64,000 nucleotides of DNA from Rhizobium rhododendri. GTDB lineage: Bacteria > Pseudomonadota > Alphaproteobacteria > Rhizobiales > Rhizobiaceae. Shown in pieces: positions 18,950-27,203 of this stretch. The stretch's first letter is position 1. Every line of letters starts with the position of its first letter. A program made the position numbers and the translations under genes. Under the pieces are notes generated by a model, which saw only the letters and a program-made list of their open reading frames with translations, made no database searches and had not been told where the DNA came from. The DNA lies in the NCBI RefSeq assembly GCF_007000325.2, contig NZ_CP117267.1, positions 1,550,001-1,614,000 of the forward strand, in the 5' to 3' direction.

Positions 18950-19321
18950 TCAGCGCTGGCCGACCCTGTCGCGGCTTAGGCCTTTTTCGGCCAGTTCGCT
19001 CTCGTAGGCTGCCATCAGCGCCGGCCCATTCTCACCCAGCTCTCGCAGATAGGTCCAAGTGAAAATGCCGGTGTCGTGAAGGTCGTCGAAGCGGATGCGG
19101 ACCGCATAATTTCCGGTTGGCGTAATCGTCATGATGCCGACATCGCGCTTGCCGGCAACGGTCACCTTCTGGCCGGGTCCGTGCCCCTGAACCTCGGCAG
19201 ACGGGGATGTCACCCGCATCAGTTCGGCCGGAATGTCGAAACTGGCGCCATCGTTGAAAGTCACCAGCAATCGTTGCCGATCCTTCGATACCCGCAACTC
19301 GGTCGGCCAAATCCCGCTCAT
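18950..19321 (-). CDS. DUF971 (gamma-butyrobetaine hydroxylase-like N-terminal) domain protein
   Basis: The 123-residue protein is a stand-alone DUF971 domain: WPTELRVSKDRQRLLVTFNDG, IPAELMRV, NYAVRIRFDDLHDTGIFTW and YLRELG are family hallmarks. Such proteins are associated with iron-sulfur or Moco metabolism in bacteria by gene neighbourhood, and here moaA is divergent next door. ATG 19321, with GGGG upstream, is preferred to the GTG at 19333. Its precise role is unknown. Confidence 0.9.
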   Translation of the reverse strand: MSGIWPTELRVSKDRQRLLVTFNDGASFDIPAELMRVTSPSAEVQGHGPGQKVTVAGKRDVGIMTITPTGNYAVRIRFDDLHDTGIFTWTYLRELGENGPALMAAYESELAEKGLSRDRVGQR

Positions 19322-19454
19322 ACTGCGCCCCACTCTTTGCTACAACCGCAGGACTAGGCTGCGGCCGCACCGCGCGCAAGACTCTTTTCTCGAGCATTTG
19401 CCTTGACGCAACAAGCCAGTCGTCCCAGTTATGCCCAATCACGGAGATATATTT

Positions 19455-20504
19455 GTGAACAGCATCGTCGGCGCTATCGCCAGCGCCTCTCCACTTTCGG
19501 CAAGCCCTTCCTCAATGATCGACCCCTTCGGTCGGATGGTCAGTTATCTGCGCGTTTCCGTGACGGACCGCTGCGACTTCCGCTGCACCTATTGCATGGC
19601 GGAAAACATGACATTCCTGCCGAAGAAGGACCTTCTGACGCTGGAAGAGCTGGACCGGCTCTGTTCGGCATTCATCGCCAAGGGCGTGCGCAAGATCCGG
19701 CTCACCGGCGGCGAACCACTCGTCCGCAAGAACATCATGCAGCTGATCCGCAGCCTCGGCGACAAGGTCAAGTCCGGCGCCCTCGAGGAGCTGACGCTGA
19801 CCACCAACGGCTCGCAGCTCGCCCGTTTCGCAGACGAGCTTTACGCCTGCGGCGTGCGCCGCATCAACGTTTCGCTCGACACGCTGGATGCCGACAAGTT
19901 CAAGGAAATCACTCGCTGGGGCGATATCGCCCGGGTGATGGAAGGCATCGATGCCGCCCTTGCCGCCGGCCTCACGATCAAGCTCAATGCAGTCGCGCTG
20001 AAAGGCTTCAACGAAACGGAAATTCCCGACCTGCTGCGGTTTGCCCATGCACGCGGCATGGACCTCACCGTCATCGAGACGATGCCGATGGGCGAGATCG
20101 AGGAAGACCGCACCGATCGGTATCTTCCTTTATCCAAGGTGAAGTCGGATCTGGAAAAGCAGTTTACCCTGACCGATATCGGCTACCGCACCGGCGGCCC
20201 CGCCCGCTACGTGACCGTCGAGGAAACCGGCGGCCGGCTGGGCTTCATCACCCCGCTCACGCATAATTTCTGCGAAAGCTGCAACCGCGTCCGCCTGACC
20301 TGTACCGGTACGCTCTACATGTGTCTCGGCCAGAACGACGCCGCAGACCTGCGCGCCGCCCTTCGCGCCACCCCCGACGACGAACTCCTCAGCATGGCAA
20401 TCGACGAGGCCATCCGCCGCAAGCCGAAAGGCCACGACTTCATCATCGACCGCACCCACAACCGCCCCGCCGTCGCCCGCCACATGAGCGTCACCGGCGG
20501 GTGA
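19455..20504 (+). CDS. moaA: GTP 3',8-cyclase MoaA (molybdenum cofactor biosynthesis)
   Basis: This radical SAM enzyme converts GTP to 3',8-cH2GTP, the first step of molybdopterin synthesis. The product has the SAM-cluster motif CDFRCTYC, the [13 protein letters not shown] stretch, and a second C-terminal cluster motif [14 protein letters not shown]. It ends in the expected Gly-Gly dipeptide (SVTGG). GTG 19455 is chosen (349 residues): GGAG is 8-9 bp upstream, and the in-frame ATG at 19431 has no ribosome-binding site; an internal ATG at 19515 is also possible. mobA and mobB lie 1.7 kb downstream. Confidence 0.95.
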   Translation: MNSIVGAIASASPLSASPSSMIDPFGRMVSYLRVSVTDRCDFRCTYCMAENMTFLPKKDLLTLEELDRLCSAFIAKGVRKIRLTGGEPLVRKNIMQLIRSLGDKVKSGALEELTLTTNGSQLARFADELYACGVRRINVSLDTLDADKFKEITRWGDIARVMEGIDAALAAGLTIKLNAVALKGFNETEIPDLLRFAHARGMDLTVIETMPMGEIEEDRTDRYLPLSKVKSDLEKQFTLTDIGYRTGGPARYVTVEETGGRLGFITPLTHNFCESCNRVRLTCTGTLYMCLGQNDAADLRAALRATPDDELLSMAIDEAIRRKPKGHDFIIDRTHNRPAVARHMSVTGG

Positions 20505-20684
20505 CATATAGGTTCGAAGCGAGTGACATACAGAGTACAAGGCGGTCGAAACTTTGACGTGGTGATCGTCTGCATAGGCCCGTTGGTCGATGCGACCCAG
20601 CATAAACTGCGGCGCCAGGCAAAACAGCTTATCCTTCACGTAGGGTGGACTATCCAACTCGATCCATAAACACGAGACGATGAG

Positions 20685-21080
20685 ATGGAACGAGAAATAA
20701 TCGACGACTTCAGAGTGATCTTGCTAAAAGCGCGAGAGCATGATGGCGAAGCCTGGGAGATGGTGGTCGGAGAGTTGCAGCTGCAATTTGGCGAGGCCTG
20801 CCTCTGGGTGCTGATAGATGAACCTGAACAGGCTGCCACTGCCTTGCGTAGCATCAGGGAAATCGTCGCCTTCTACATGCAGAAGTGGAAAAGCGTAACG
20901 TTCACCGTCACCTTCCAAGTTATCGAAGGGGATGAAAAGCTCTTCCTCGAGCTACTGGAGGGCGGAGAAATTATCGATGATCGCCACCTGAGCACCATCG
21001 GTAAAACCTTCGATCGCGCTCGCCTTTCTCCCACTGACATATTTCTGACCGAGCGTACCCGTCGACTTAAAGAAGGATAA
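20685..21080 (+). CDS. Hypothetical protein, atypical codon use
   Basis: The 131-residue product (EREIIDDFRVILLK at the start) is not recognised. It is acidic, has no signal peptide or membrane helix, and looks like a small globular alpha/beta protein. Codons rare in the neighbours (ATA, AGA, CTA, AGG) are frequent and G+C is visibly lower than in moaA or mobA, which suggests recent acquisition. The 180 bp before it are also of odd composition. No mobile-element gene is present. The ribosome-binding site is poor, so expression is uncertain. Confidence 0.6.
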   Translation: MEREIIDDFRVILLKAREHDGEAWEMVVGELQLQFGEACLWVLIDEPEQAATALRSIREIVAFYMQKWKSVTFTVTFQVIEGDEKLFLELLEGGEIIDDRHLSTIGKTFDRARLSPTDIFLTERTRRLKEG

Positions 21081-21257
21081 CCACAAGAGAAGCAGCGGGC
21101 CGCACGACTGGCTGCCGACATGAGTTAATTCCGCACACCGTGTCTCAGGGCCTCATACCGCATCGCACAAACGATTTTGCCGATAACCTGTCCGTCACAG
21201 ATTCCCAATCGCCGCTTTCCCGCGTAGACACTGCCACGCAAACCGGTGGAAGTGACG

Positions 21258-22169
21258 ATGGCTCGATCGAAGAATACGGAAGGTGCGCTTTACATGGCCG
21301 CGGCCATGGCGGCCTTTTCCTGCAGTGATGCCCTGTCGAAATCGGTCATCTCGGTCATGAATGCCGGCGAGATCATGTTGCTGCGCGGCCTCCTCACCAG
21401 CGTCATCGTCTACCTGATCGCCAGACACCTGGGTGCGCTGCGTTCGTTCAAGGTCATTGCCCAGCCGATGATCCTGCTGCGCGTGGTCTGCGAGGCGCTG
21501 GCGGCCGCTACCTACATCTCCGCGCTCGGCATGATGCCGATTGCCAATGCCTCGGCGATCATCCAGGCCTTGCCGCTGGCCGTGACGCTCGGCGCCGCAT
21601 TGTTCCTGAAAGAGCCCGTCGGCTGGCGGCGCTGGTCGGCAATCACGGTCGGATTTCTCGGCGTGCTGGTCATCGTCCGTCCCGGGCCGGAGGGGTTCAC
21701 GCCGGCAGCGTTGATCGTCATCGCCAGCGTCTTCATCACCGCCGCCCGCGATCTCGCCACCCGTTGCGTCGACAAGCAGGTGCCGTCGCTGATGGTGACC
21801 GTCTGCACGGCCATCGGCGTGTCGCTGATCGGCGGCATCCTCGTCGTGCCGCTGGGCGGCTGGCATAGCCCAGGCCCGGTCGCGCTGATGCATCTGGCGC
21901 TGGCGTCGGTGATGGTGCTTGCCGGCTACCAGACGGCGATCCTTGCGATGCGCACAGGAGACATCGCCGTCGTCGCACCGATGCGCTATCTCAGCCTGAT
22001 TTTCGCAGCCCTGCTCGGCATGATATTCTTCGGCGAGATGCCTGATCTGTGGACGGCGGTCGGCGCGGCCATTGTCATCGCCTCCGGCCTCTATACCTTC
22101 TACCGCGAGAGCCGGCGCAAACACGCCAGCCAGCTGGCACAAAGATCGGATCCGCGCGTTCCCGTCTGA
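21258..22169 (+). CDS. DMT-superfamily transporter (EamA)
   Basis: The 303-residue inner-membrane protein has ten predicted hydrophobic helices in two EamA repeats: LYMAAAMAAFSCSDALSK opens the first, and APMRYLSLIFAALLGMIFFGE lies in the second, typical of RhaT/EamA exporters. The substrate is unknown. ATG 21258 is chosen because GGTGGAAG lies 7 bp upstream; a GTG four codons earlier is possible. The gene sits 17 bp upstream of mobA and is probably co-transcribed with mobAB. Confidence 0.88.
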   Translation: MARSKNTEGALYMAAAMAAFSCSDALSKSVISVMNAGEIMLLRGLLTSVIVYLIARHLGALRSFKVIAQPMILLRVVCEALAAATYISALGMMPIANASAIIQALPLAVTLGAALFLKEPVGWRRWSAITVGFLGVLVIVRPGPEGFTPAALIVIASVFITAARDLATRCVDKQVPSLMVTVCTAIGVSLIGGILVVPLGGWHSPGPVALMHLALASVMVLAGYQTAILAMRTGDIAVVAPMRYLSLIFAALLGMIFFGEMPDLWTAVGAAIVIASGLYTFYRESRRKHASQLAQRSDPRVPV

Positions 22170-22186
22170 CAGAGGAACAAGACACG

Positions 22187-22819
22187 ATGGTGTTCGCGAT
22201 AGAAAAGCTGCCCTGCGTCATCCTTGCGGGCGGCCGCTCGACCAGGATGGGAAGCAACAAGGCATTGGCGACCGTCGGCGGCGTGCCGCTTATTGCGCAC
22301 ATCGTTGCCCGCATGACCCCGCAGTCGAGCGAGGTCGCCGTCAACGCGCCGCTGGACTTCGAAGGCGGCGACGGCCTGCGCCGGGTGCCCGACACCCTCC
22401 CCGGACAACTGGGCCCGCTCGCTGGCGTTCTGACGGCCATGCGCGATACAAAGGCGAACCATCCCGCCGCCAGCCATGTCCTGACCGTGCCGACCGATGG
22501 CCCGTTCCTGCCGACAGACCTGATGGCACGGCTCGCCGATGCCCGCCACGACGGCGAGACCATTGCCATCGCCTCGTCGAGCGGCGAGCAGCACCCCATC
22601 GTCGCCCTCTGGCCGGTGTCGCTGGCCGACGAGCTCGAAAGCTGGATACTGACGGATGGAAAGCGGCGAGTGCGCGACTTCCAGCGGCGCTATCCGCTGG
22701 CTGAAGTGATCTTTCCGCTGATCCAGACGGAAAACGGCACTATCGATCCCTTCCTCAACGTCAACACGCCAGAGGAACTCGCCGCCGCCGAGCTCTGGCT
22801 CCAGGCCCTGCACCGATGA
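22187..22819 (+). CDS. mobA: Molybdenum cofactor guanylyltransferase MobA
   Basis: It transfers GMP from GTP to molybdopterin to form the guanine dinucleotide cofactor of DMSO-reductase-type enzymes. The 210-residue product has the nucleotidyltransferase signature LAGGRSTRMGSNKALATVGG near the N-terminus, LGPLAGVLTAM, VPTDGPFLP and the C-terminal NVNTPEEL. GAGGAA lies 8 bp before ATG 22187. Its stop overlaps mobB (ATGA), giving translational coupling. Confidence 0.95.
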   Translation: MVFAIEKLPCVILAGGRSTRMGSNKALATVGGVPLIAHIVARMTPQSSEVAVNAPLDFEGGDGLRRVPDTLPGQLGPLAGVLTAMRDTKANHPAASHVLTVPTDGPFLPTDLMARLADARHDGETIAIASSSGEQHPIVALWPVSLADELESWILTDGKRRVRDFQRRYPLAEVIFPLIQTENGTIDPFLNVNTPEELAAAELWLQALHR

Positions 22820-23355
22820 CACCGCCGAAGACTTTTGGCATTGCCGGCTGGAAGAACTCCGGCAAGACCGGGCTCGCGGTTCGCCTCGTCACCGAGTTCA
22901 CCCGGCGTGGCTACCGGATCTCGACGATCAAGCACGCCCACCACGACTTCGACATCGACAAGGTCGGCGCCGATAGCTTCCGTCACCGCGAGGCTGGAGC
23001 CCATGAGGTGGCGCTGGTGTCAGGCACGCGCTACGCCATCATGCACGAGATGCGCGGTGCGCCGGAGCCTGGCTTCGACGAGATCCTCGCCCGCCTCGCC
23101 CCGTGCGATCTGGTCCTTGTCGAGGGTTACAAGCGCGAGCCGATCCCCAAGATCGAAGCCCGGCGGTCGGCATCGGCCAACCGCGAACCCCTGGCACCGC
23201 AGGACCCACATATCGTCGCAATCGCCGCAGATCACGAGGTTTCAGCTGACGACGCAGCCGTTAACGGCGGATTGCCCGTGTTCGACCTCGACGACACAAT
23301 GGCCATCGCCGACTTCATCGTCACGACCGTCGGCCTCGAAAAGCCGAGCCCATAA
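22816..23355 (+). CDS. mobB: Molybdopterin-guanine dinucleotide biosynthesis protein MobB
   Basis: This small P-loop GTPase assists MobA. The 179-residue product has GIAGWKNSGKTGLAVRL as its Walker A region, STIKHAHHDFDID, the GADSFRHREAGA segment and LVEGYKREPIPKIE, all standard for MobB. It overlaps mobA by 4 bp. A minus-strand-oriented hairpin with A-run begins at its stop codon. Confidence 0.95.
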   Translation: MTPPKTFGIAGWKNSGKTGLAVRLVTEFTRRGYRISTIKHAHHDFDIDKVGADSFRHREAGAHEVALVSGTRYAIMHEMRGAPEPGFDEILARLAPCDLVLVEGYKREPIPKIEARRSASANREPLAPQDPHIVAIAADHEVSADDAAVNGGLPVFDLDDTMAIADFIVTTVGLEKPSP

Positions 23356-23360
23356 AAAAA

Positions 23361-23382
23361 GCCGCCGGATTTCTCCGGCGGC
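23361..23382. terminator. Hairpin copy 1 after mobB
   Basis: GCCGCCGGA, TTTC, TCCGGCGGC: a 9-bp G+C-rich stem. The seven A residues before it become a U-run only on the minus strand, so as it stands it is a better minus-strand terminator. An identical 22-bp copy lies at 23629-23650. Confidence 0.75.
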
Positions 23383-23383
23383 G

Positions 23384-23627
23384 CAGACTGATGACAAAGC
23401 TATGATCTAATAACTCTGCAGGTTACTCGGGAAATTCAGCCGGTTGTCAAACTCCCCTCACCCTCGCCCTTGTGGCGGGGATCCAGTCAGCTCAAGTCTT
23501 TGAGCTGAAAGAGTCTTTTGACCCGACAGACGTTGTGTCGCTGGATCCCCGACACAAGGGCGAGAATGAGGGAGAGTAAGGTATCGCTCTCGTCAAACAC
23601 GCTTCTTCAGGGTTTGTCAGCAGTCTG
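23384..23627. repeat. Long imperfect palindromic repeat with RIME-like core
   Basis: Outer arms CAGACTGATGACAAA (23384-23398) and TTTGTCAGCAGTCTG (23613-23627) are inverted repeats with one mismatch. Inside, 23452-23486 and 23541-23576 form long imperfect arms around CGCCCTTGTG and GGGGATCCAG. At the centre-left, CAGCTCAA/TTGAGCTG (23488-23507) makes an 8-bp hairpin. The core of about 125 bp with two nested palindromes matches the general description of RIME, the Rhizobium-specific intergenic mosaic element, and similar palindromes are dispersed in rhizobial genomes. It is non-coding. Confidence 0.75.
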
Positions 23628-23628
23628 A

Positions 23629-23650
23629 GCCGCCGGATTTCTCCGGCGGC
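23629..23650 (+). terminator. Hairpin copy 2, identical to that at 23361
   Basis: The same 22 bp are followed here by TTATTTTCTT, giving a terminator oriented for the plus strand. Together the two copies look like one bidirectional terminator split by the repeat between them. Confidence 0.75.
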
Positions 23651-23675
23651 TTATTTTCTTCATCAGGAGAGGTGG

Positions 23676-25919
23676 TTACCGGACGGCAACAGGGCGAACC
23701 AGCGCCGTGACGCGGCGGATGGTGACGCGGCGGTTTTCCTGCTCCGGTCCCGGTGTGTTAATCTTCAGGTACTGCTCGCCATAGCCTTGCGTCGCAAGGT
23801 TTTCCGGCGGGATGCGGTAGACGTCGGTTAGCACGTTTGCGACAGATTCAGCGCGCTGGTCGGAAAGGATCAGGTTGCTCTGAGGTGTGCCCACGGCATC
23901 CGTATGACCCTCGATCAGGAAGGTCTCAGTCGGATCCTTCTTGACGATACTGCCGATGGCCTCGGCAATCCCGCGCAACGTCTTTGCCTGCTCCATCGGG
24001 ATTTCGGCACTGCCCGTCGCAAAGGTGATCGTATCGAGGTCGATACGCCGTACCTTATCGCGAATACGAGCCGAGTAGCGAACCTCGTTCAGCGAGTAGA
24101 CACGCTCGACCGGCTCGACAGGAGGCTTGCGCAGGAAGTCGTAGTAATCCTGGTCCTGATCGGCACTGGTATCGATGATATACTGGTTGAGCGGAATGCG
24201 CAGGCGCATCGGCGGCAGTTCATCACCTGGATCGCGGTAATAGTCGTCCTGATCCGGCGAATTCTCCAGCTCGGGCGAATAGAACAGCACATATTCTCGG
24301 CCGCGTGCATCGATGCGCGAGCGCTGGATGATATCGCCATAGCGATTGCGCACGGTTACGATGCGGTCGCCGTCGGGACGGTCGATCGTCTCGCGGTAAC
24401 GGTCGCGGGGCAGCTGCTCGTAGACCGGGCGTTCCCCATCGCGCACGAAGCGCTGCGTGTCGTCATGCCGCACGAACACGTTGTCGCCGAAGTTGACGAT
24501 GACGCGGTTGTCCTGGCGGTCGTCGATGCGCACGCCCTGGGGCGAGACATAATCCGGCTGCCTGTCCATGCGACGACCCTGCTCGCTGGTGACGGCTTCC
24601 ATCTTCACCGGTGGCGCCTGGTTGCCGCCGGCTGCGCGTTGCGCGTCGGCATCGGATGTCGGCGCACGGACGTTGGCAGGTGCAGGCGGAGCCGGCTGCC
24701 CCGGTGCGGCCGCTGCCGGCTGGCCGGGAGCCGGGGGCTGGCCGGGAGCGCCCGGTTGACCTACGCCCGGCTGGCCACGGTGGCCACGACGCGCGGCATC
24801 CTTGTCGCTGTCGAGGACGGCAGTGCCGTTCTGGACGGGCAGGATGACCGGACCGCTGCCTGCGCCGGCCGCAGCCGGGTTCTCGGCGATCTTCTGGCGA
24901 CGCTGCAGTTCGGCTGGCGAAACCTGCTCCCCGGCAGTGCTTGGCGCTGCTGGTGCTACGGCTGCCGGTGCGGCACCGTTGGCCGCAGGGGCAGCGGCTG
25001 CTCCGGGTGCCGGCTTGCCAGGGGCAACCGGTTCGGTGCCGGGGGCGACCTGGCGCTGGCCGGCTGCTGCGGGTGGCTGTTCGGCGGCAGGCTTGGCAGG
25101 CGCAACGCCTTCAGCGGCCGGTGCCGGAGGCTTCTCGGCGTTCGGGGCGACCTTTTCGGCCGGCATGACGGGCTTTACGGGCTTCTCACCCGGCGTTGCA
25201 GGCGCCGGCGCTGCCCCACCATTGGCCTCTGCAGGCTTCTGGTGCTTGCCGGCTGGCGGCGGTGCAGGCGCTGCCGGCTCTGCTGCGGGGGCTTCGGCTG
25301 CCTTGGAGCGAACAGCAGGCGCTTCGGCCGCAGGCTTCCTGGTTTCGGGCTGTGCCTCTGGCTCGGCTGCCGCAGGCTTCTCGGCCTTCGGAGGCTTCGG
25401 CGCTTCCAGTTCCTGTACCTTCGGCTTTGCAGGGGCAGCTTCCGGCTCGGCAGGCTTTTCGGCCTTCGGCGGCTTCGGTGCTTCCATTTCGACGGGCTTT
25501 TCAGCCTTCGGGGGCTTCGGCGCTTCCGGTTCAGCCGGCTTCTCAGCCTTCGGCTCTACCGGCTTCTCGGCCTTCGGCTCTGGAGGCTTCTCAGCCTTGG
25601 GCTCTACCGGCTTCTCGGCTCTGGGCTCTGCGGGCTTTTCAGCCTTGGGCGCTTCGGGCTCACCATGCTTTTCGGCCTTCGGCGGCTCCTTGCCGGGCTC
25701 CTCAGCGCCGGGCTTCTTTTTCTTCTTGGGGTCCTGCTCGTCTTCCGCAGGCTCGGCTGTCGCCTGCGCTACCTCGAACGATGCAGCATTGTCCGCTTGC
25801 CGGACAGTGGTGTTGACGGTGCCGCCGACCAGCATCGCGGCGTGCACCGGCTGCAGCATCAGCGACAGGGACAGCAGCGGAAAGGCGGCACTGGCGAACA
25901 ATCTTGATCTGGTACCCAC
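23676..25919 (-). CDS. OmpA-family outer membrane/peptidoglycan-binding protein with long low-complexity region
   Basis: The 747-residue protein has a signal peptide (cleavage near VHA). About 330 residues of Pro/Ala/Glu/Lys repeats follow, chiefly variants of EKPAEPKA and PKPPKAEKP. A further Pro/Gly/Ala region leads to a beta-rich charged segment and a C-terminal OmpA domain: TITFATGSAEI, FLIEGHTDAVGTPQSNLILSDQRAE split over that motif, and NRRVTIRR. OmpA domains bind peptidoglycan DAP. The repeats could span the periplasm. The repeat DNA is internally repetitive, so length variation between strains is likely. It appears monocistronic. Confidence 0.88.
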   Translation of the reverse strand: MGTRSRLFASAAFPLLSLSLMLQPVHAAMLVGGTVNTTVRQADNAASFEVAQATAEPAEDEQDPKKKKKPGAEEPGKEPPKAEKHGEPEAPKAEKPAEPRAEKPVEPKAEKPPEPKAEKPVEPKAEKPAEPEAPKPPKAEKPVEMEAPKPPKAEKPAEPEAAPAKPKVQELEAPKPPKAEKPAAAEPEAQPETRKPAAEAPAVRSKAAEAPAAEPAAPAPPPAGKHQKPAEANGGAAPAPATPGEKPVKPVMPAEKVAPNAEKPPAPAAEGVAPAKPAAEQPPAAAGQRQVAPGTEPVAPGKPAPGAAAAPAANGAAPAAVAPAAPSTAGEQVSPAELQRRQKIAENPAAAGAGSGPVILPVQNGTAVLDSDKDAARRGHRGQPGVGQPGAPGQPPAPGQPAAAAPGQPAPPAPANVRAPTSDADAQRAAGGNQAPPVKMEAVTSEQGRRMDRQPDYVSPQGVRIDDRQDNRVIVNFGDNVFVRHDDTQRFVRDGERPVYEQLPRDRYRETIDRPDGDRIVTVRNRYGDIIQRSRIDARGREYVLFYSPELENSPDQDDYYRDPGDELPPMRLRIPLNQYIIDTSADQDQDYYDFLRKPPVEPVERVYSLNEVRYSARIRDKVRRIDLDTITFATGSAEIPMEQAKTLRGIAEAIGSIVKKDPTETFLIEGHTDAVGTPQSNLILSDQRAESVANVLTDVYRIPPENLATQGYGEQYLKINTPGPEQENRRVTIRRVTALVRPVAVR

Positions 25920-26301
25920 GGAATTTCCTCTTCGTTTCTTGTCGTTCTGGTCTTGTCGTTATGGCGAACCGAATTTCTCGATCCGGCCGCCCTCGGGTGT
26001 CTTGTTCCGATACATTCGGGCCAATTTGCGGTCGGGCGCATCCAAAGGGTATCGGCCTTCATTTTGTTCCGCTTTTCTAAAGTCCGTGAAATGAATCCCC
26101 GATGAATGTTGCGTGCAGCCACCGTTCACATGGCCTCCGGGCGCGGAAACTGTGCACTGCATCATCGACAGATGATTCCGGTTGCAATTCTCTCGAAAAG
26201 AGGAAAATTATCTCCGCAAGGCGGTCCTCGCGATTTCCGCCCCATTCAAACCGCGCGCGGAAAACAAGAACACCCCGCGGTCACCAACAGAGAGGATCCA
26301 C
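25920..26301. other. 382-bp intergenic region, ompA-like / amino-acid SBP gene
   Basis: This divergent promoter region has no frame with coding character; short frames over it lack homology and start sites. GAGAGGA at 26290-26296 is the ribosome-binding site of the binding-protein gene. No riboswitch is recognised. Confidence 0.55.
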
Positions 26302-27084
26302 ATGCGCAACTCAACCCGTCTCTTCGCCGCAGCGTCGCTCGCAGCGATGTCGCTCTTTTCCGGCGTGGCCATGGCCGACGGCGACACGCTGACCATCGGC
26401 ACCGATGCGACCTACCCGCCCTTCGAATCGCTGGATTCAGCCGGCAAGTTCCAGGGCTTCGACATCGACATCGCCAACGCTCTTTGCGACCAGATGAAAG
26501 TCAAGTGCACGATCGTCAACCAGGATTTCGACGGCATCATTCCTGCCCTGCAGGCGAAGAAGTTCGACATGATCGTCTCCTCCATGTCGATCACGCCTGA
26601 GCGCTTGAAGTCGATCGACTTCACCAACAAGATCTACAACACCCCACCTGCCATTGCTGTGCCGAAGGATTCCAAGGTCACGGAAGCGACCGACGCCGGC
26701 CTCAAGGGCAAAACCATCGGCGCCCAGTCGTCGACGACCCACGCCAACTATGCGACGGCCCACCTGAAGGATGCCGAACTGAAGCTCTATCCGACCGCTG
26801 ACGAGTACAAGCTCGACATGACGAACGGCCGTATCGATGCCGTCATCGATGACGTCGTCGTCCTGTCGGAATGGGTCAAGTCGGATGCCGGCAGCTGCTG
26901 CAAGATGCTCGGCACCCTGCCGATCGATCCGGTTATCAACGGCGAAGGCGCCGGCATTGGCGTTCGCAAGGGCGACGATGCGCTGAAGACCAAGCTCAAC
27001 ACCGCGCTTGCCGCCATCCGCGCCGACGGCACTTACAAGAAGATCCAGGACAAGTATTTCGACTTCGACGTTTACGGAAAGTAA
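26302..27084 (+). CDS. Polar amino-acid ABC transporter, periplasmic binding protein
   Basis: The 260-residue precursor has a signal peptide (cleavage after AMA, before DGDTLTIG) and the SBP family 3 pattern: TDATYPPFESLDSAGKFQGF, FDIDIANALCDQMKV, DGIIPALQAKKFDMIVSSMS. This group includes the lysine/arginine/ornithine, histidine, octopine and nopaline binding proteins; the ligand cannot be fixed from sequence. ATG 26302 is chosen for its AGAGGA site and the signal peptide. A hairpin with U-run follows before the permease genes, which would raise binding protein over permease. Confidence 0.92.
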   Translation: MRNSTRLFAAASLAAMSLFSGVAMADGDTLTIGTDATYPPFESLDSAGKFQGFDIDIANALCDQMKVKCTIVNQDFDGIIPALQAKKFDMIVSSMSITPERLKSIDFTNKIYNTPPAIAVPKDSKVTEATDAGLKGKTIGAQSSTTHANYATAHLKDAELKLYPTADEYKLDMTNGRIDAVIDDVVVLSEWVKSDAGSCCKMLGTLPIDPVINGEGAGIGVRKGDDALKTKLNTALAAIRADGTYKKIQDKYFDFDVYGK

Positions 27085-27116
27085 TCGCCGGGTTTAGATG
27101 CGATGCAAAATACTGG

Positions 27117-27146
27117 CGGCGGGAGGCTTGCTCTTCCGCCGTTTTT
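27117..27146 (+). terminator. Intercistronic terminator/attenuator in the amino-acid transporter operon
   Basis: A 9-bp stem (CGGCGGGAG with CTTCCGCCG, one G-T pair) and a 7-nt loop are followed by TTTTTATTT. It lies between the binding-protein gene and the first permease gene, a common position for partial termination. Confidence 0.8.
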
Positions 27147-27203
27147 ATTTGAGAACTGTCGGTAATAGTAAGCGACGAAACAGTCGCGAGGGGAAATAAA
27201 GGC

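Noticed and set aside
23384..23627. CRISPR array or toxin locus in the repeat region
   Set aside because: There are no regularly spaced direct repeats and no cas or small coding gene; the structure is a set of inverted repeats.
23904..26094. Two long plus-strand frames rich in Gly, Cys, Leu or Ala, Gly, Ser opposite the OmpA gene
   Set aside because: Their repetitive composition merely mirrors the Pro/Ala/Glu/Lys repeats of the OmpA protein.
25920..26181. Short minus-strand frames between the OmpA-like gene and the binding-protein gene
   Set aside because: They lack ribosome-binding sites and recognisable sequence, and overlap one another and the likely promoters.
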